Source: PALSA-1353 sp050012375 (GTDB lineage: Bacteria; Planctomycetota; Phycisphaerae; Tepidisphaerales; Tepidisphaeraceae). From it: DNA of 64,000 bases. A program made the position numbers and the translations under genes. The stretch covers positions 93,883 to 157,882 of the forward strand of contig JBEKHH010000003.1 of NCBI GenBank assembly GCA_050012375.1. Reading direction: 5' to 3'. The notes beneath the pieces were generated by a model. It ran no database searches and had not been told where the DNA came from. It saw only the letters and a list, made by a program, of their open reading frames with translations. Below, one piece after another: positions 25,937 through 33,828 of the stretch. The stretch's first letter is position 1. Each line of letters opens with the position of its first letter.

Positions 25937-27484
25937 TCACGCGGCCCTGGTGAGTTTTTGAATGTCCGCCTCGCGGACCGCTTGCAGGGCCGCGATCACC
26001 TTGCGGCCCTTTTCGCTCACCACGTACCGATGCGTGTGCGGCACTTTTTGGATTACTCCATGCGCCCGCAGCATCCGCAACTTACGCGTTACTTGCCCTG
26101 AACGCCGACGCCGCTCGAACTCCTCTTTGGCGGGTGCGGCGAACAACAACTCTTGCAGGTCCCGATTGCGAAAGCCGTTGATCAGAAACTCGCCTCGTCC
26201 AACGGCCGCGCACAACGCCGCGTCGGCTTCCCCCAGCAGGTTCAGCCCGCGGACGGATTTCCCCTTCCAATGGACCGTCCGGCTCAACTGATCGGTCAGC
26301 GTCTTGAGCGGCGTCGGCGTGTTCACCGCCGCCAACGCCTCCAGGTAACGCCGGTTGCTGGCCTGCGACACCTGGGCTCGTCGCTTGATGTCCGCCACCC
26401 CTTTGCGCATGGCCCGGTAGACCCCCTTGCCGTCCACCACGCGCGGAGCTTTCAAGTCCCGCATGTCATTGAGCGTCGTCTCCACACGCAGCACCGAGCC
26501 TTTGTCGTACATCTTGATCGAGTTGTCGTTGACCCGGTGCTTGATCCGGACGCCCTCCACCCGCTTGCGGTAGTCGCTGATCACCTCTCCGGCAAAGTTC
26601 CCGGATAAATGCCCCGACGCCGGCAGCTTGCCTAAAAAACGCATCACCTCCGGCGAGGCGAAGCTTCCCATCCCCTGACGGATCAGCGCGGGATACAACT
26701 GCTGCAGGTCTTCTCTCCGTTTGAACATCACGTCGCTGGCCCACTCGCTCTGATCGATCGACCAGTAATAGGGAATGTCGTAGTCCCCCACGATCGACGG
26801 CAGCGCCGGATTGATCTCTCTGCTTAACTTCCCTAATGCCTTCTCCCAATCGAAGCTCACCTGCTCATCCAGCAGACCCTGAACCTTCTCCACGTCCTGG
26901 ACCCAGGCGAAACAATTCTCCCGCCGCAGATGTCGGATCCCCGCCCCGCGCATCCGCCGCGACAGCCACTCCCGCCCGTTGAGTCCCACATGGATGCTGA
27001 AAGGGAACCACGTCTGCAACCGCGAGTACATCAGCCCGAACGTCGGGTGAATCCGATAGACGTAGATATGCTGGCACTTGCGGAACCGGGGATACAATTC
27101 CAAAAGCCCACGCGACCGATCGCTGCGCACATCATAGCTGCGGCAGGATTCCACCGCGGTCACCGCCGTGATGATCCCTTCTTGAATGTTGTCGCGCTCG
27201 GCGATCTCCAACGCCACCTGCTCTTTGTTGGACCTGGGGCTGTCCAGATAAATCACCGGACGATCGGCCCGCTCGACCACGGCCAACGCCTGCTGGCGAA
27301 CCCGGCTGCTGGTCTCCCGCGCATACTTGCCGAAGTCCTTGAGCAAATGCCCGGTGTAGCATAGGAACCGCATCATGCCCGTGAGATTCGCCAGCATCCT
27401 CAACGTCCCACGCAATCGCAGACGATCCCACCCACTGACCATCCCGATGACAGAACCGCGGTGACGTTGTACAAAGCTGTTCAT
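25937..27484 (-). CDS. Unrecognised 515-residue protein, candidate mobile-element protein
   Basis: No domain I can name. Visible features: an N-terminal FVQRHRGSVIGMVSGWDRLRLRG segment; CQHIYVYRIHPTFGLMYSRL and WFPFSIHVGLNGREWLSRRM in the middle; IKHRVNDNSIKMYDKG followed by VLRVETTLND near residue 315-340; and a basic C-terminal winged-helix-like part (VTRKLRMLRAHGVIQKVPHTHRY). The Tyr-Asp-Lys plus Arg-x-Glu pair faintly recalls replication-initiator proteins (phage gene II/Rep_trans types), an unverified idea. I recall homologues as repeated genes in planctomycete and other genomes, which I cannot check here. Its ATG is preceded by GAGGAG, hidden in a hairpin (27485-27549), as in several transposase genes. 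Confidence 0.75.
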   Translation of the reverse strand: MNSFVQRHRGSVIGMVSGWDRLRLRGTLRMLANLTGMMRFLCYTGHLLKDFGKYARETSSRVRQQALAVVERADRPVIYLDSPRSNKEQVALEIAERDNIQEGIITAVTAVESCRSYDVRSDRSRGLLELYPRFRKCQHIYVYRIHPTFGLMYSRLQTWFPFSIHVGLNGREWLSRRMRGAGIRHLRRENCFAWVQDVEKVQGLLDEQVSFDWEKALGKLSREINPALPSIVGDYDIPYYWSIDQSEWASDVMFKRREDLQQLYPALIRQGMGSFASPEVMRFLGKLPASGHLSGNFAGEVISDYRKRVEGVRIKHRVNDNSIKMYDKGSVLRVETTLNDMRDLKAPRVVDGKGVYRAMRKGVADIKRRAQVSQASNRRYLEALAAVNTPTPLKTLTDQLSRTVHWKGKSVRGLNLLGEADAALCAAVGRGEFLINGFRNRDLQELLFAAPAKEEFERRRRSGQVTRKLRMLRAHGVIQKVPHTHRYVVSEKGRKVIAALQAVREADIQKLTRAA

Positions 27485-27549
27485 GGCGTTGCTCCTCTTG
27501 AGGTTTGTGAATGATGTAACACCTTCACTTTACCCCAAGAGGCAACGCC
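27485..27549 (-). promoter_or_regulatory. RBS-sequestering hairpin before the 515-residue gene
   Basis: On the coding strand GGCGTTGCCTCTTGGGGT (27549-27532) pairs with ACCTCAAGAGGAGCAACGCC (27504-27485): 18 pairs including one G-U, with a two-base bulge. The second arm contains the GAGGAG ribosome-binding site and ends at the base before ATG. The loop holds a further GTGAA/TTCAC stem. In this fold ribosomes could not start. Read-through mRNA from outside would be silent, a known safeguard of insertion sequences such as IS10 and IS50. Confidence 0.7.
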
Positions 27550-27656
27550 TTTGATCATCTTCTTTGGTTGCGGCAATGCCGCCCTGGGCGACTTCGCGGT
27601 TCTCTTGCATTCACGCAAGAATTGAAAGGCTCTGCTGTCTTGCCAGGTGGGCCGAG

Positions 27657-28214
27657 CTATTGGATTTGCGCTGAAATGATGGCGATGCGGTGTTGGATGG
27701 CAACGCGGCAATTCGGTGGAAGCGATCCCGCGGATTCGATCTTCTGGAGCATGCTCACCATGGCCTGGGGCGGCAATCCGCTGGCGCGAAGAAGCGCAAG
27801 GCCGGCGGCGTCGGCGCGGACTTCTCGATCGGGATCGGCATAGCATCCGCTGAGGCTAGCGACCGTTTGCAATTGGCCGTCACTGAGCAAATGCCCCAAT
27901 TCATGCGAGATAACGGCGGCAAGCTCGTGATCGCTGAGGCGATCCATCAGCCCGCGCGTCACGTAGACACGGCCATTTCGCCAACTGAACGCGCCGACGG
28001 CATCCGAATTCAACACCTGAATTGAGACGGTTCGTCCTTTACAGCAAGCCAGCAGCGGATGGGCAACGGCTTCGGCCCTTGCCTGCTCTGAGCCTGGGAC
28101 GACGCCGCCCTGATGGGCAACCCAAACATTGACTGACTGCGACAAGGGCGCGCTTTGGCAGCCCGCCAGATAGACCAAAAGCGATATGAAAACCATGCCC
28201 TGAACAGCCCGCAT
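27657..28214 (-). CDS. M48-like zinc metalloprotease, lipoprotein
   Basis: About 185 residues from the ATG at 28214. The signal (GMVFISLLVYLAGC) ends in a lipobox, so the enzyme is exported and lipid-anchored. The zinc site is VISHELGHLL, with the third ligand expected in DREVRADAAGLALL. It is short for an M48 enzyme, which usually has extra helices; the C-terminus ends naturally at RIAIISAQIQ. Some relatives (LoiP/YcaL-like) are envelope-quality proteases. The gap downstream leads into the hairpin at 27485-27549, so an insertion may have landed just behind this gene. Confidence 0.8.
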   Translation of the reverse strand: MRAVQGMVFISLLVYLAGCQSAPLSQSVNVWVAHQGGVVPGSEQARAEAVAHPLLACCKGRTVSIQVLNSDAVGAFSWRNGRVYVTRGLMDRLSDHELAAVISHELGHLLSDGQLQTVASLSGCYADPDREVRADAAGLALLRASGLPPQAMVSMLQKIESAGSLPPNCRVAIQHRIAIISAQIQ

Positions 28215-28407
28215 GAATGGCCGCAGGTCAAGATCCGTGCCAACGGCGAAAATGCGGATTTTGAGCGTATTACTGCCTAGTGCCGGTCGCAATGGGGGAC
28301 GACGTGCCTAGTTTTTGTGCGGGTTCTTTCGGACGATCGGAATCTGATTGGGTCCGGAATCCGCCAGCCTGGCAACCCCCGCCGGCTCAAAAGGTCAGGC
28401 CTCAGGC

Positions 28408-30417
28408 TCATTGCCGCCCGCGGGCGGTGCGCAGCTCTTGCCTAGCCTGGGCGAGGCGCTGTGCGTACTGCTGCCGCAACAGCAGGGCCACGTCTTGCCG
28501 GCTGAAGCCGAACCGCTTCGCCGCGGTGTTCAGCAGTTGCGCTTCGGGCGGCCGGAGGCGGCCACCGGCCAGCGCCGCCGCCGCCATGGCCGTCAGCCAT
28601 AGGTGGGCCGTCACCTTGTCCGGCGGATCGGGGACTTCGAGCCTCCCGCCCAGCGCCATCTCGATCATTTGTTCGACGCGCTGCCGTTCGATGCCGCATT
28701 TATCCGCCAGGGACAGCAGCATTTGCCGCTCGGCCGGGTCCACCGCGCCTTCGGCGGTGGCGACTTTCACCGACCAGGCCAGCAATCCGGATGGTGAAAT
28801 GTTTATCCTGCCGTTGGGTCTGCCGGGGGCGGATATTTGGGGGCTGGAGGACCGCAGACGCATGATCCAGTTCTGGCCGTCGCTGGATGATGCCGAGGCG
28901 ATTTCCGACAGCACCCAGCCGCGCGTGCCGTCGTTCAGTACCGTGTTGCAGAATGAACAGGCCGAGGAAAGATCGCTGGTGATCGGAGCGCCGCAGTTGG
29001 GACAGTGGGCCGAGGAAACGCTCGTGCCCGGATCGCTCTGGATTCCCGCCTTACGCTTCAGCAGATACAGCGTGTGGGTCTGAATGCGCTGGCCGGTCGG
29101 CTTGATCGGTTGTCCGGCCATGGCGATTGTCCGTTCCCCCTCCCATCCCACTTCCACGACCGCGGAATTGCTCTGGTCATCGGAAAAAACCCCGGCGAGA
29201 TTCGCGCCGCCAACCGTGCAATCCGTAAAAAACGTCCGCGAACCATCCGCCTGCAAACCCAGCGCCTGCACATAGGCTGAGGTAAACTCCTCCGCCGCGA
29301 TCTTGCGAAGCGGATCGATTTTCCCGAGCCGATCGGCCATGGCCTTTCGCCAGAACATGACCGAAGCCCGGTCCTCCACGTCGGCGCGGTTGAATCCGGG
29401 ATCGATCTGCTGCATTTCCGCGACCCCCGGGGCCTGGCCGTGTCGGCCGCGACGCCATTCGCTTTGTTGGGTGATCTCGGTCAGGACCCAGTCGAACTCG
29501 CCGCTGCGAAGCAGTGCGCCGCAGTGGTCGCATTTTGCGGACTGGTTCATCGCCACCATGGCCCCGCAGTTGGGGCAGTGGCCCTCGATCAATCCCGGCT
29601 TGGAGGGGTCGCGGCTGACGCCGTGACGCCGCAGCCACGACCAGATCTCCACGAACGGCTGGACGGCCGTCGAGCCTGAAAGCCGTTTCCCGTCACTCAA
29701 TGAAATGCGGTAATCAGCCGCCTGGGCTTCGATCCGCACCGTGGCGACGTCGAATATGTTCCCTTCGTAAAACTCCACCAGCACAATCGAATCAATCCCA
29801 ATGCTCTCCATGTGATCCTGGTATCCGAACGCTTTTTGTTCCTCGATCTGCAGGGAGAAACGTTCGTGAACGCCGTCGGAAATGAACGGGCGCACGGCTG
29901 AGAGGTCCTGTTTGCACCACGCGTCCTGAATTTTCATGAATGCCGTGTGGATGCGCTGGCCCATTTGCTGGAGGTTGAATTTCGGATCGGCGGCGGCCAT
30001 GGCGGCGGCGGCCTCCCCGATCCGGTTGTCATCGGCGGCGTCGCCTCCCCGGCGGATGACGCCCCCCTGATACGCCGCCAGCCCCTGCTTGTGCCCGTGG
30101 TAAACAACCACGAGTGCGACAAGCGTTACGGGAAGTCCGATGTACGGATACTCGATGCAGAACCGGATCCAGAAGTAGATCAGCCAGGCAACGCCGCCGC
30201 CCCCGCCCCCGCCTCCGCCACCGTCCCCGCCGCCCCCGCCGCCCCCGCCGCCAAACCCCTCGCCGCCGCCCGCTCGGGCAAAAGCGCCGGCGACATCGCC
30301 GAGCCATGCAAACATCGCCGCCGCCGCGATGACGAACTGGAGCGCCCCCGGCCCTCCGCGCCGAAGACCGCTGATTCCCGAGCCTTTGTTCTCGCCCTTA
30401 TCCACGCAATTGCCCAC
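28408..30417 (-). CDS. Tim44-like / zinc-ribbon / TerB-domain membrane protein
   Basis: 669 residues from a GTG three bases after the mutS stop. In order: one N-terminal helix, a Gly-rich stretch (residues about 50-75), a second helix (VTLVALVVVYHG), a Tim44-like domain (MGQRIHTAFMKIQDAWCKQDLS), a zinc ribbon (CPNCGAMVAMNQSAKCDHCG), a second Tim44-like copy (NRADVEDRASVMFWRKAMADRL), another zinc ribbon (CPNCGAPITSDLSSACSFCN) and a C-terminal TerB-type helical domain (ATAEGAVDPAERQMLLSLADKCG). Tim44-like and TerB domains are linked to membrane-associated stress functions. The coding of the Gly run shows as a C/G simple repeat near 30190-30260. Role unknown. Confidence 0.75.
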   Translation of the reverse strand: MGNCVDKGENKGSGISGLRRGGPGALQFVIAAAAMFAWLGDVAGAFARAGGGEGFGGGGGGGGGDGGGGGGGGGGVAWLIYFWIRFCIEYPYIGLPVTLVALVVVYHGHKQGLAAYQGGVIRRGGDAADDNRIGEAAAAMAAADPKFNLQQMGQRIHTAFMKIQDAWCKQDLSAVRPFISDGVHERFSLQIEEQKAFGYQDHMESIGIDSIVLVEFYEGNIFDVATVRIEAQAADYRISLSDGKRLSGSTAVQPFVEIWSWLRRHGVSRDPSKPGLIEGHCPNCGAMVAMNQSAKCDHCGALLRSGEFDWVLTEITQQSEWRRGRHGQAPGVAEMQQIDPGFNRADVEDRASVMFWRKAMADRLGKIDPLRKIAAEEFTSAYVQALGLQADGSRTFFTDCTVGGANLAGVFSDDQSNSAVVEVGWEGERTIAMAGQPIKPTGQRIQTHTLYLLKRKAGIQSDPGTSVSSAHCPNCGAPITSDLSSACSFCNTVLNDGTRGWVLSEIASASSSDGQNWIMRLRSSSPQISAPGRPNGRINISPSGLLAWSVKVATAEGAVDPAERQMLLSLADKCGIERQRVEQMIEMALGGRLEVPDPPDKVTAHLWLTAMAAAALAGGRLRPPEAQLLNTAAKRFGFSRQDVALLLRQQYAQRLAQARQELRTARGRQ

Positions 30418-30420
30418 TGA

Positions 30421-33102
30421 TTATGACGTCGCCCGTTTTTGCAGTTCGCCGAGCAGATTCAGCGCATCGGCGCCGGAGAGTTCCGCCAGATTCGCCGCGG
30501 CCAATATCTTAACGATCTCCTTCGCCGGGTTCTCGAATAGTTCCATCTGGTCCTGCTGAGGCGCTCGGCGGCCCTTCGGCGCTGTCGCGGAGCCGACGTG
30601 CTGCACCGCCAATTCCGACAGCAATTGCCTCGCGCGGGCCAGCACCTCCGGCGGAATCCCGGCCAGTCGGGCGACATGAATGCCGTAGCTGCGATCGGTG
30701 CCCCCCTCCACGATTCGATGGAGGAAGACCACCTGGTCTTCCCACTCGCGCACGGCAACGTTGAAATTTCGCACCCCCTTGATCCGCCGGGCCAAATCCG
30801 TCAGTTCATGGTAATGCGTCGCGAACAGCGTTCGGCTCTTGACCTCCAGGGCGATGTGCTCGGCGATCGCCCAGGCCAGGCTCAGTCCATCCAGCGTGCT
30901 GGTCCCCCGGCCGATCTCGTCGAGAATCACCAGCCCTCGATCGGTCGCGTTGTTCAGGATATTGGCCGTCTCCGTCATCTCCACCATGAACGTGGATTGG
31001 CCGCTGTGGATTTCATCACTGGCCCCGATGCGCGCAAACAGCCGATCCGCCAGTCCGAGGGTGACGCTCCGGGCCGGCACGAAGCTGCCGATCTGGGCCA
31101 TCAGCGCGATCAGCGCCACCTGGCGAATGTAAGTTGATTTCCCGGACATGTTCGGACCGGTGATCAGCGACAACGTATCGCCGGCGGAAAATTTCACGTC
31201 GTTGGCCACGAATTCGCTGCCGAGCTGCTGCTCCAGCACGGGATGACGGCCGTCGATGATCTCGAGCGATCGATCGTCAACGAGCGTCGGCCGGCAATAG
31301 CGCCGCTCCAGCGCCAGCACCGCAAGACCCGCCAGCACATCCACGCGCGCCACGCCCTGGGCCAGTTCGCCGAAGGTCTCCACGTGAACCAGCAATTCCT
31401 CTCGGACTTTCTCGAAGAGCTGCTGCTCCAGCGCGATCGCCCGATCCTGGGCCCCGATCGCTTCGGTTTCGAAGGCTTTCAATTCCTCGGTAACGTATCG
31501 CTCGGCGTTCTTGACGGTCTGACGGCGCGACCATGCCGGCGGAACCTTGGGCCGGTGCGCATCGGTCACTTCGATGTAATATCCAAACACCTTGTTGTAT
31601 CCGATTTTGAGCGAAGCGATGCCGGATTCCCGCGCGAGCTTTGCTTGATATTCGGCCAGCCAGGACTGGCTGCTGTGCGCGATTTGGCGCAGGCGATCGA
31701 GTTCGGCGTCAAAGCCGGTTTCAATTACGCCGCCTTCGCGGAGATGCGGGGCCGGCTCGGTCTTGATCGCCCCGGCGAGGAATTTCGCCCGCTGATCGCA
31801 AAAATCCCGCAGGCCCATCAACTCCGGCGCCACGTCCTTGGAATCGGCCAACGCGCCGAGGCGGTCGAGCAGTTCGGGCGTTGCCGCCAGACACCGCGAC
31901 AGCGCCGCCAAATCCCGCGGACTTGCCCGTCCCAGCGACACCCGCGCCATGATCCGCTCGATATCGCACACGTCGTCGAGCGATTCGACGATCTTCGACA
32001 AATCCGGCCCAGCGCCGACCATGGCGGCGACGGCCGCTTGGCGAGCCTCGATGTGCTCCCGATCGGCCAGCGGCGCTCGCAGCCATTGCCGCAGCATCCG
32101 GGCCCCCATCGTTGTGCGCGTGCGGTCGATTGCCTCCAGCAGCGACCCTTCGGTCCCGCCGCTCCGCACCGTCCGTTCGATCTCCAGGCTCCGCCACGTC
32201 GCCGGGTCGATGCACAGGTGATCCTCGACAACATGACGGCGGAGCGGCCGAAGGTGCGCCAGGGCCGTCTTCTGCGTCTCCTGCAAATAACTCAGCAGCG
32301 CCCCGGCCGCGAAAATTCCCGGATCGTCATCCGCGAACCCCCACCCGGCCGTCGTCGAAATCTTCCACTGGCTGGCAAGTTGCTGCCGCGCATGGTGCGG
32401 GGAGAATTGCCATCCCGGCCGAACCGTGATCGCGCACGCACCCGTGGCTTCCACCTGTTTGGCAAACTCGTGGGGATTGCCCGACGGTTTTTCGGGAATC
32501 AGAACTTCCGCGGGTCGCAGCCGGGCGATTTCGTCCCGCACCTGTCCTTCACTGCCGCTCATGGCCACGCACGCGCCGGTGGAAAGTTCAACCCACGCCA
32601 GCGCGGCCCGATATCCATCGGCCTTGGTGATGCCAAACGCGACCGCCGCGAGATAATTATCCGCCCGCCCGTCCAGAAGCGGATCGTCCGTCAGCGTTCC
32701 GGGCGTCATCAGCCGAACGACTTCGCGCCGTATCAGCCCCTTGGCCAGGGCCGGGTCTTCCGCCTGTTCGCAGATCGCGACCTTGTACCCCGCCGCGATC
32801 ATTTTGCGCAGATAACCATCCACCGCATGGAACGGCACCCCGGCCATCGGAATCGCATCCTCCGCCCCCAGCCCGCCGCGGCTGCGGCTGGTCAGGGCCA
32901 ATCCCAGCGCCTTGGCGGCCAGCTTCGCGTCCTCCCAGAACATCTCATAAAAATCCCCCATCCGAAAAAACAGGATGTATCCGGGATATTGATCCTTGAA
33001 TTGCTGGTATTGCCGCATGGCCGGGGACAGCGCGGCAACGGTCGGCGCCGGCGGCGATTTTTCAGAATCGGCCGCCGAATCTTTGCTGGGCGATTGCTGC
33101 AT
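30421..33102 (-). CDS. mutS: DNA mismatch repair protein MutS
   Basis: About 893 residues from the ATG at 33102 (GGGAAG upstream); the frame extends to 33138. MutS clamps mispaired DNA and recruits MutL. The mismatch-reading Phe-x-Glu is in FRMGDFYEMF, the connector/clamp regions follow, and the ATPase has Walker A GPNMSGKSTYIRQ about residue 650, Walker B ILDEIGRGTSTLDG and the signature EIHSGQSTFMVEM. The C-terminal residues after ELSGADALNLL form the dimerisation tail. mutL is not in the window. Its stop is coupled to the downstream Tim44/TerB gene. Confidence 0.96.
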   Translation of the reverse strand: MQQSPSKDSAADSEKSPPAPTVAALSPAMRQYQQFKDQYPGYILFFRMGDFYEMFWEDAKLAAKALGLALTSRSRGGLGAEDAIPMAGVPFHAVDGYLRKMIAAGYKVAICEQAEDPALAKGLIRREVVRLMTPGTLTDDPLLDGRADNYLAAVAFGITKADGYRAALAWVELSTGACVAMSGSEGQVRDEIARLRPAEVLIPEKPSGNPHEFAKQVEATGACAITVRPGWQFSPHHARQQLASQWKISTTAGWGFADDDPGIFAAGALLSYLQETQKTALAHLRPLRRHVVEDHLCIDPATWRSLEIERTVRSGGTEGSLLEAIDRTRTTMGARMLRQWLRAPLADREHIEARQAAVAAMVGAGPDLSKIVESLDDVCDIERIMARVSLGRASPRDLAALSRCLAATPELLDRLGALADSKDVAPELMGLRDFCDQRAKFLAGAIKTEPAPHLREGGVIETGFDAELDRLRQIAHSSQSWLAEYQAKLARESGIASLKIGYNKVFGYYIEVTDAHRPKVPPAWSRRQTVKNAERYVTEELKAFETEAIGAQDRAIALEQQLFEKVREELLVHVETFGELAQGVARVDVLAGLAVLALERRYCRPTLVDDRSLEIIDGRHPVLEQQLGSEFVANDVKFSAGDTLSLITGPNMSGKSTYIRQVALIALMAQIGSFVPARSVTLGLADRLFARIGASDEIHSGQSTFMVEMTETANILNNATDRGLVILDEIGRGTSTLDGLSLAWAIAEHIALEVKSRTLFATHYHELTDLARRIKGVRNFNVAVREWEDQVVFLHRIVEGGTDRSYGIHVARLAGIPPEVLARARQLLSELAVQHVGSATAPKGRRAPQQDQMELFENPAKEIVKILAAANLAELSGADALNLLGELQKRATS

Positions 33103-33160
33103 ATCTTCCCGCGCCCGCCAAGGTATGAGCCGGGGCATCGCCTTGCAAGAAGCGAGGAAT

Positions 33161-33517
33161 CTATCGCAAACGGGTGCGCCATGGATCGACCACGGCCAGG
33201 CGCCCCGGTAATTGTGAAATGGTCAACTCATCGGTGGCAAATTTCTTGAGCAACTCCAGAAAGAATGTGAGCTTGAGTTGGTCGGGCACGTCGAAAACCA
33301 CGATGCCCGCATAATCGCCCGGCGGATAATTCCGCACATCGCCGAAGTCGTGATCGCGCGTCAGGATGCACAAACCTTCGGTTGCGGCATGGGCGGCGAT
33401 AACTTCGTCGGCCGCCGCGCCCAAGCCTATATCCCGCACGTCAACAGTTTGATGGCCCATTTCGGCCAGAATTTGCGCCGCTTGCCGCGGCAATGAGGCA
33501 TCGATAAGAAATCTCAT
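33161..33517 (-). CDS. DUF5615 PIN-like toxin
   Basis: 118 residues. The start MRFLIDASLPRQAAQIL, the middle GAAADEVIAAHAATEG and ILTRDHDFGD match DUF5615 proteins, which have a PIN-like fold with acidic residues (Asp at 6, Asp in the DEVI and RDHDF motifs) and act as presumed RNases. It overlaps the antitoxin stop by four bases. The gene is the toxin half of a DUF433-DUF5615 pair. Confidence 0.82.
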   Translation of the reverse strand: MRFLIDASLPRQAAQILAEMGHQTVDVRDIGLGAAADEVIAAHAATEGLCILTRDHDFGDVRNYPPGDYAGIVVFDVPDQLKLTFFLELLKKFATDELTISQLPGRLAVVDPWRTRLR

Positions 33518-33741
33518 TTGCTTGCAGCGTAAAATCGTTCACGATGCACCACATCGTTGGCGAAAGCGACAGCCGCCCGTATGTCTTCTAACGTAATTCC
33601 ATATGAACTGGCGATTTGGTCAAAGTCGTCCCCCGCTGCGATGTGCCCCAGAACCACGCTTACCAAAACCCGCGTGCCTCGGATAACCGGTTTCCCGTGG
33701 CACCGACCCGGATCAACCTCGATGTGTGATGCGATCTCCAT
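33514..33741 (-). CDS. DUF433 antitoxin
   Basis: 75 residues. HIEVDPGRCHGKPVIRGTRVLVSVVLGH is the hallmark of the DUF433 (VapB-like) family, followed by a winged-helix DNA-binding segment (LEDIRAAVAFAND). It neutralises the DUF5615 toxin and is likely to repress its own promoter. A good promoter lies at 33768-33796. Overlaps the toxin start. Confidence 0.85.
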   Translation of the reverse strand: MEIASHIEVDPGRCHGKPVIRGTRVLVSVVLGHIAAGDDFDQIASSYGITLEDIRAAVAFANDVVHRERFYAASK

Positions 33742-33767
33742 AAGAAGTCTCGTCCGTGTGAACGCCG

Positions 33768-33796
33768 ATTATATGCTTCGCCCCACATTCAGTCAC
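33768..33796 (-). promoter_or_regulatory. Sigma-70-type promoter of the DUF433-DUF5615 pair
   Basis: On the minus strand GTGACT (33796-33791) and TATAAT (33773-33768) are separated by 17 bases. The consensus -10 and ideal spacing sit 26 bases before the DUF433 ATG, so this mRNA would have a short leader, unlike other antitoxin genes in the window. Confidence 0.65.
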
Positions 33797-33828
33797 GAAT
33801 CTTGTTGGCGTAAGCCTGATTTGCCCGG

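Noticed and set aside
28280..29083. Long plus-strand open frame antisense to the TerB-domain gene
   Set aside because: It lies wholly opposite a clearly coding gene with zinc ribbons and Tim44-like domains; its composition is rich in Ser, Ala and Arg as expected of a GC-rich shadow.
30190..30260. CCGCCCCCGCC-rich simple repeat
   Set aside because: It is the coding of a Gly-rich linker in the minus-strand gene, not an independent repeat array.
31243..33249. 668-codon plus-strand open frame opposite mutS
   Set aside because: MutS motifs on the minus strand are complete. The antisense product is Arg/Gln/His-rich with no family pattern.
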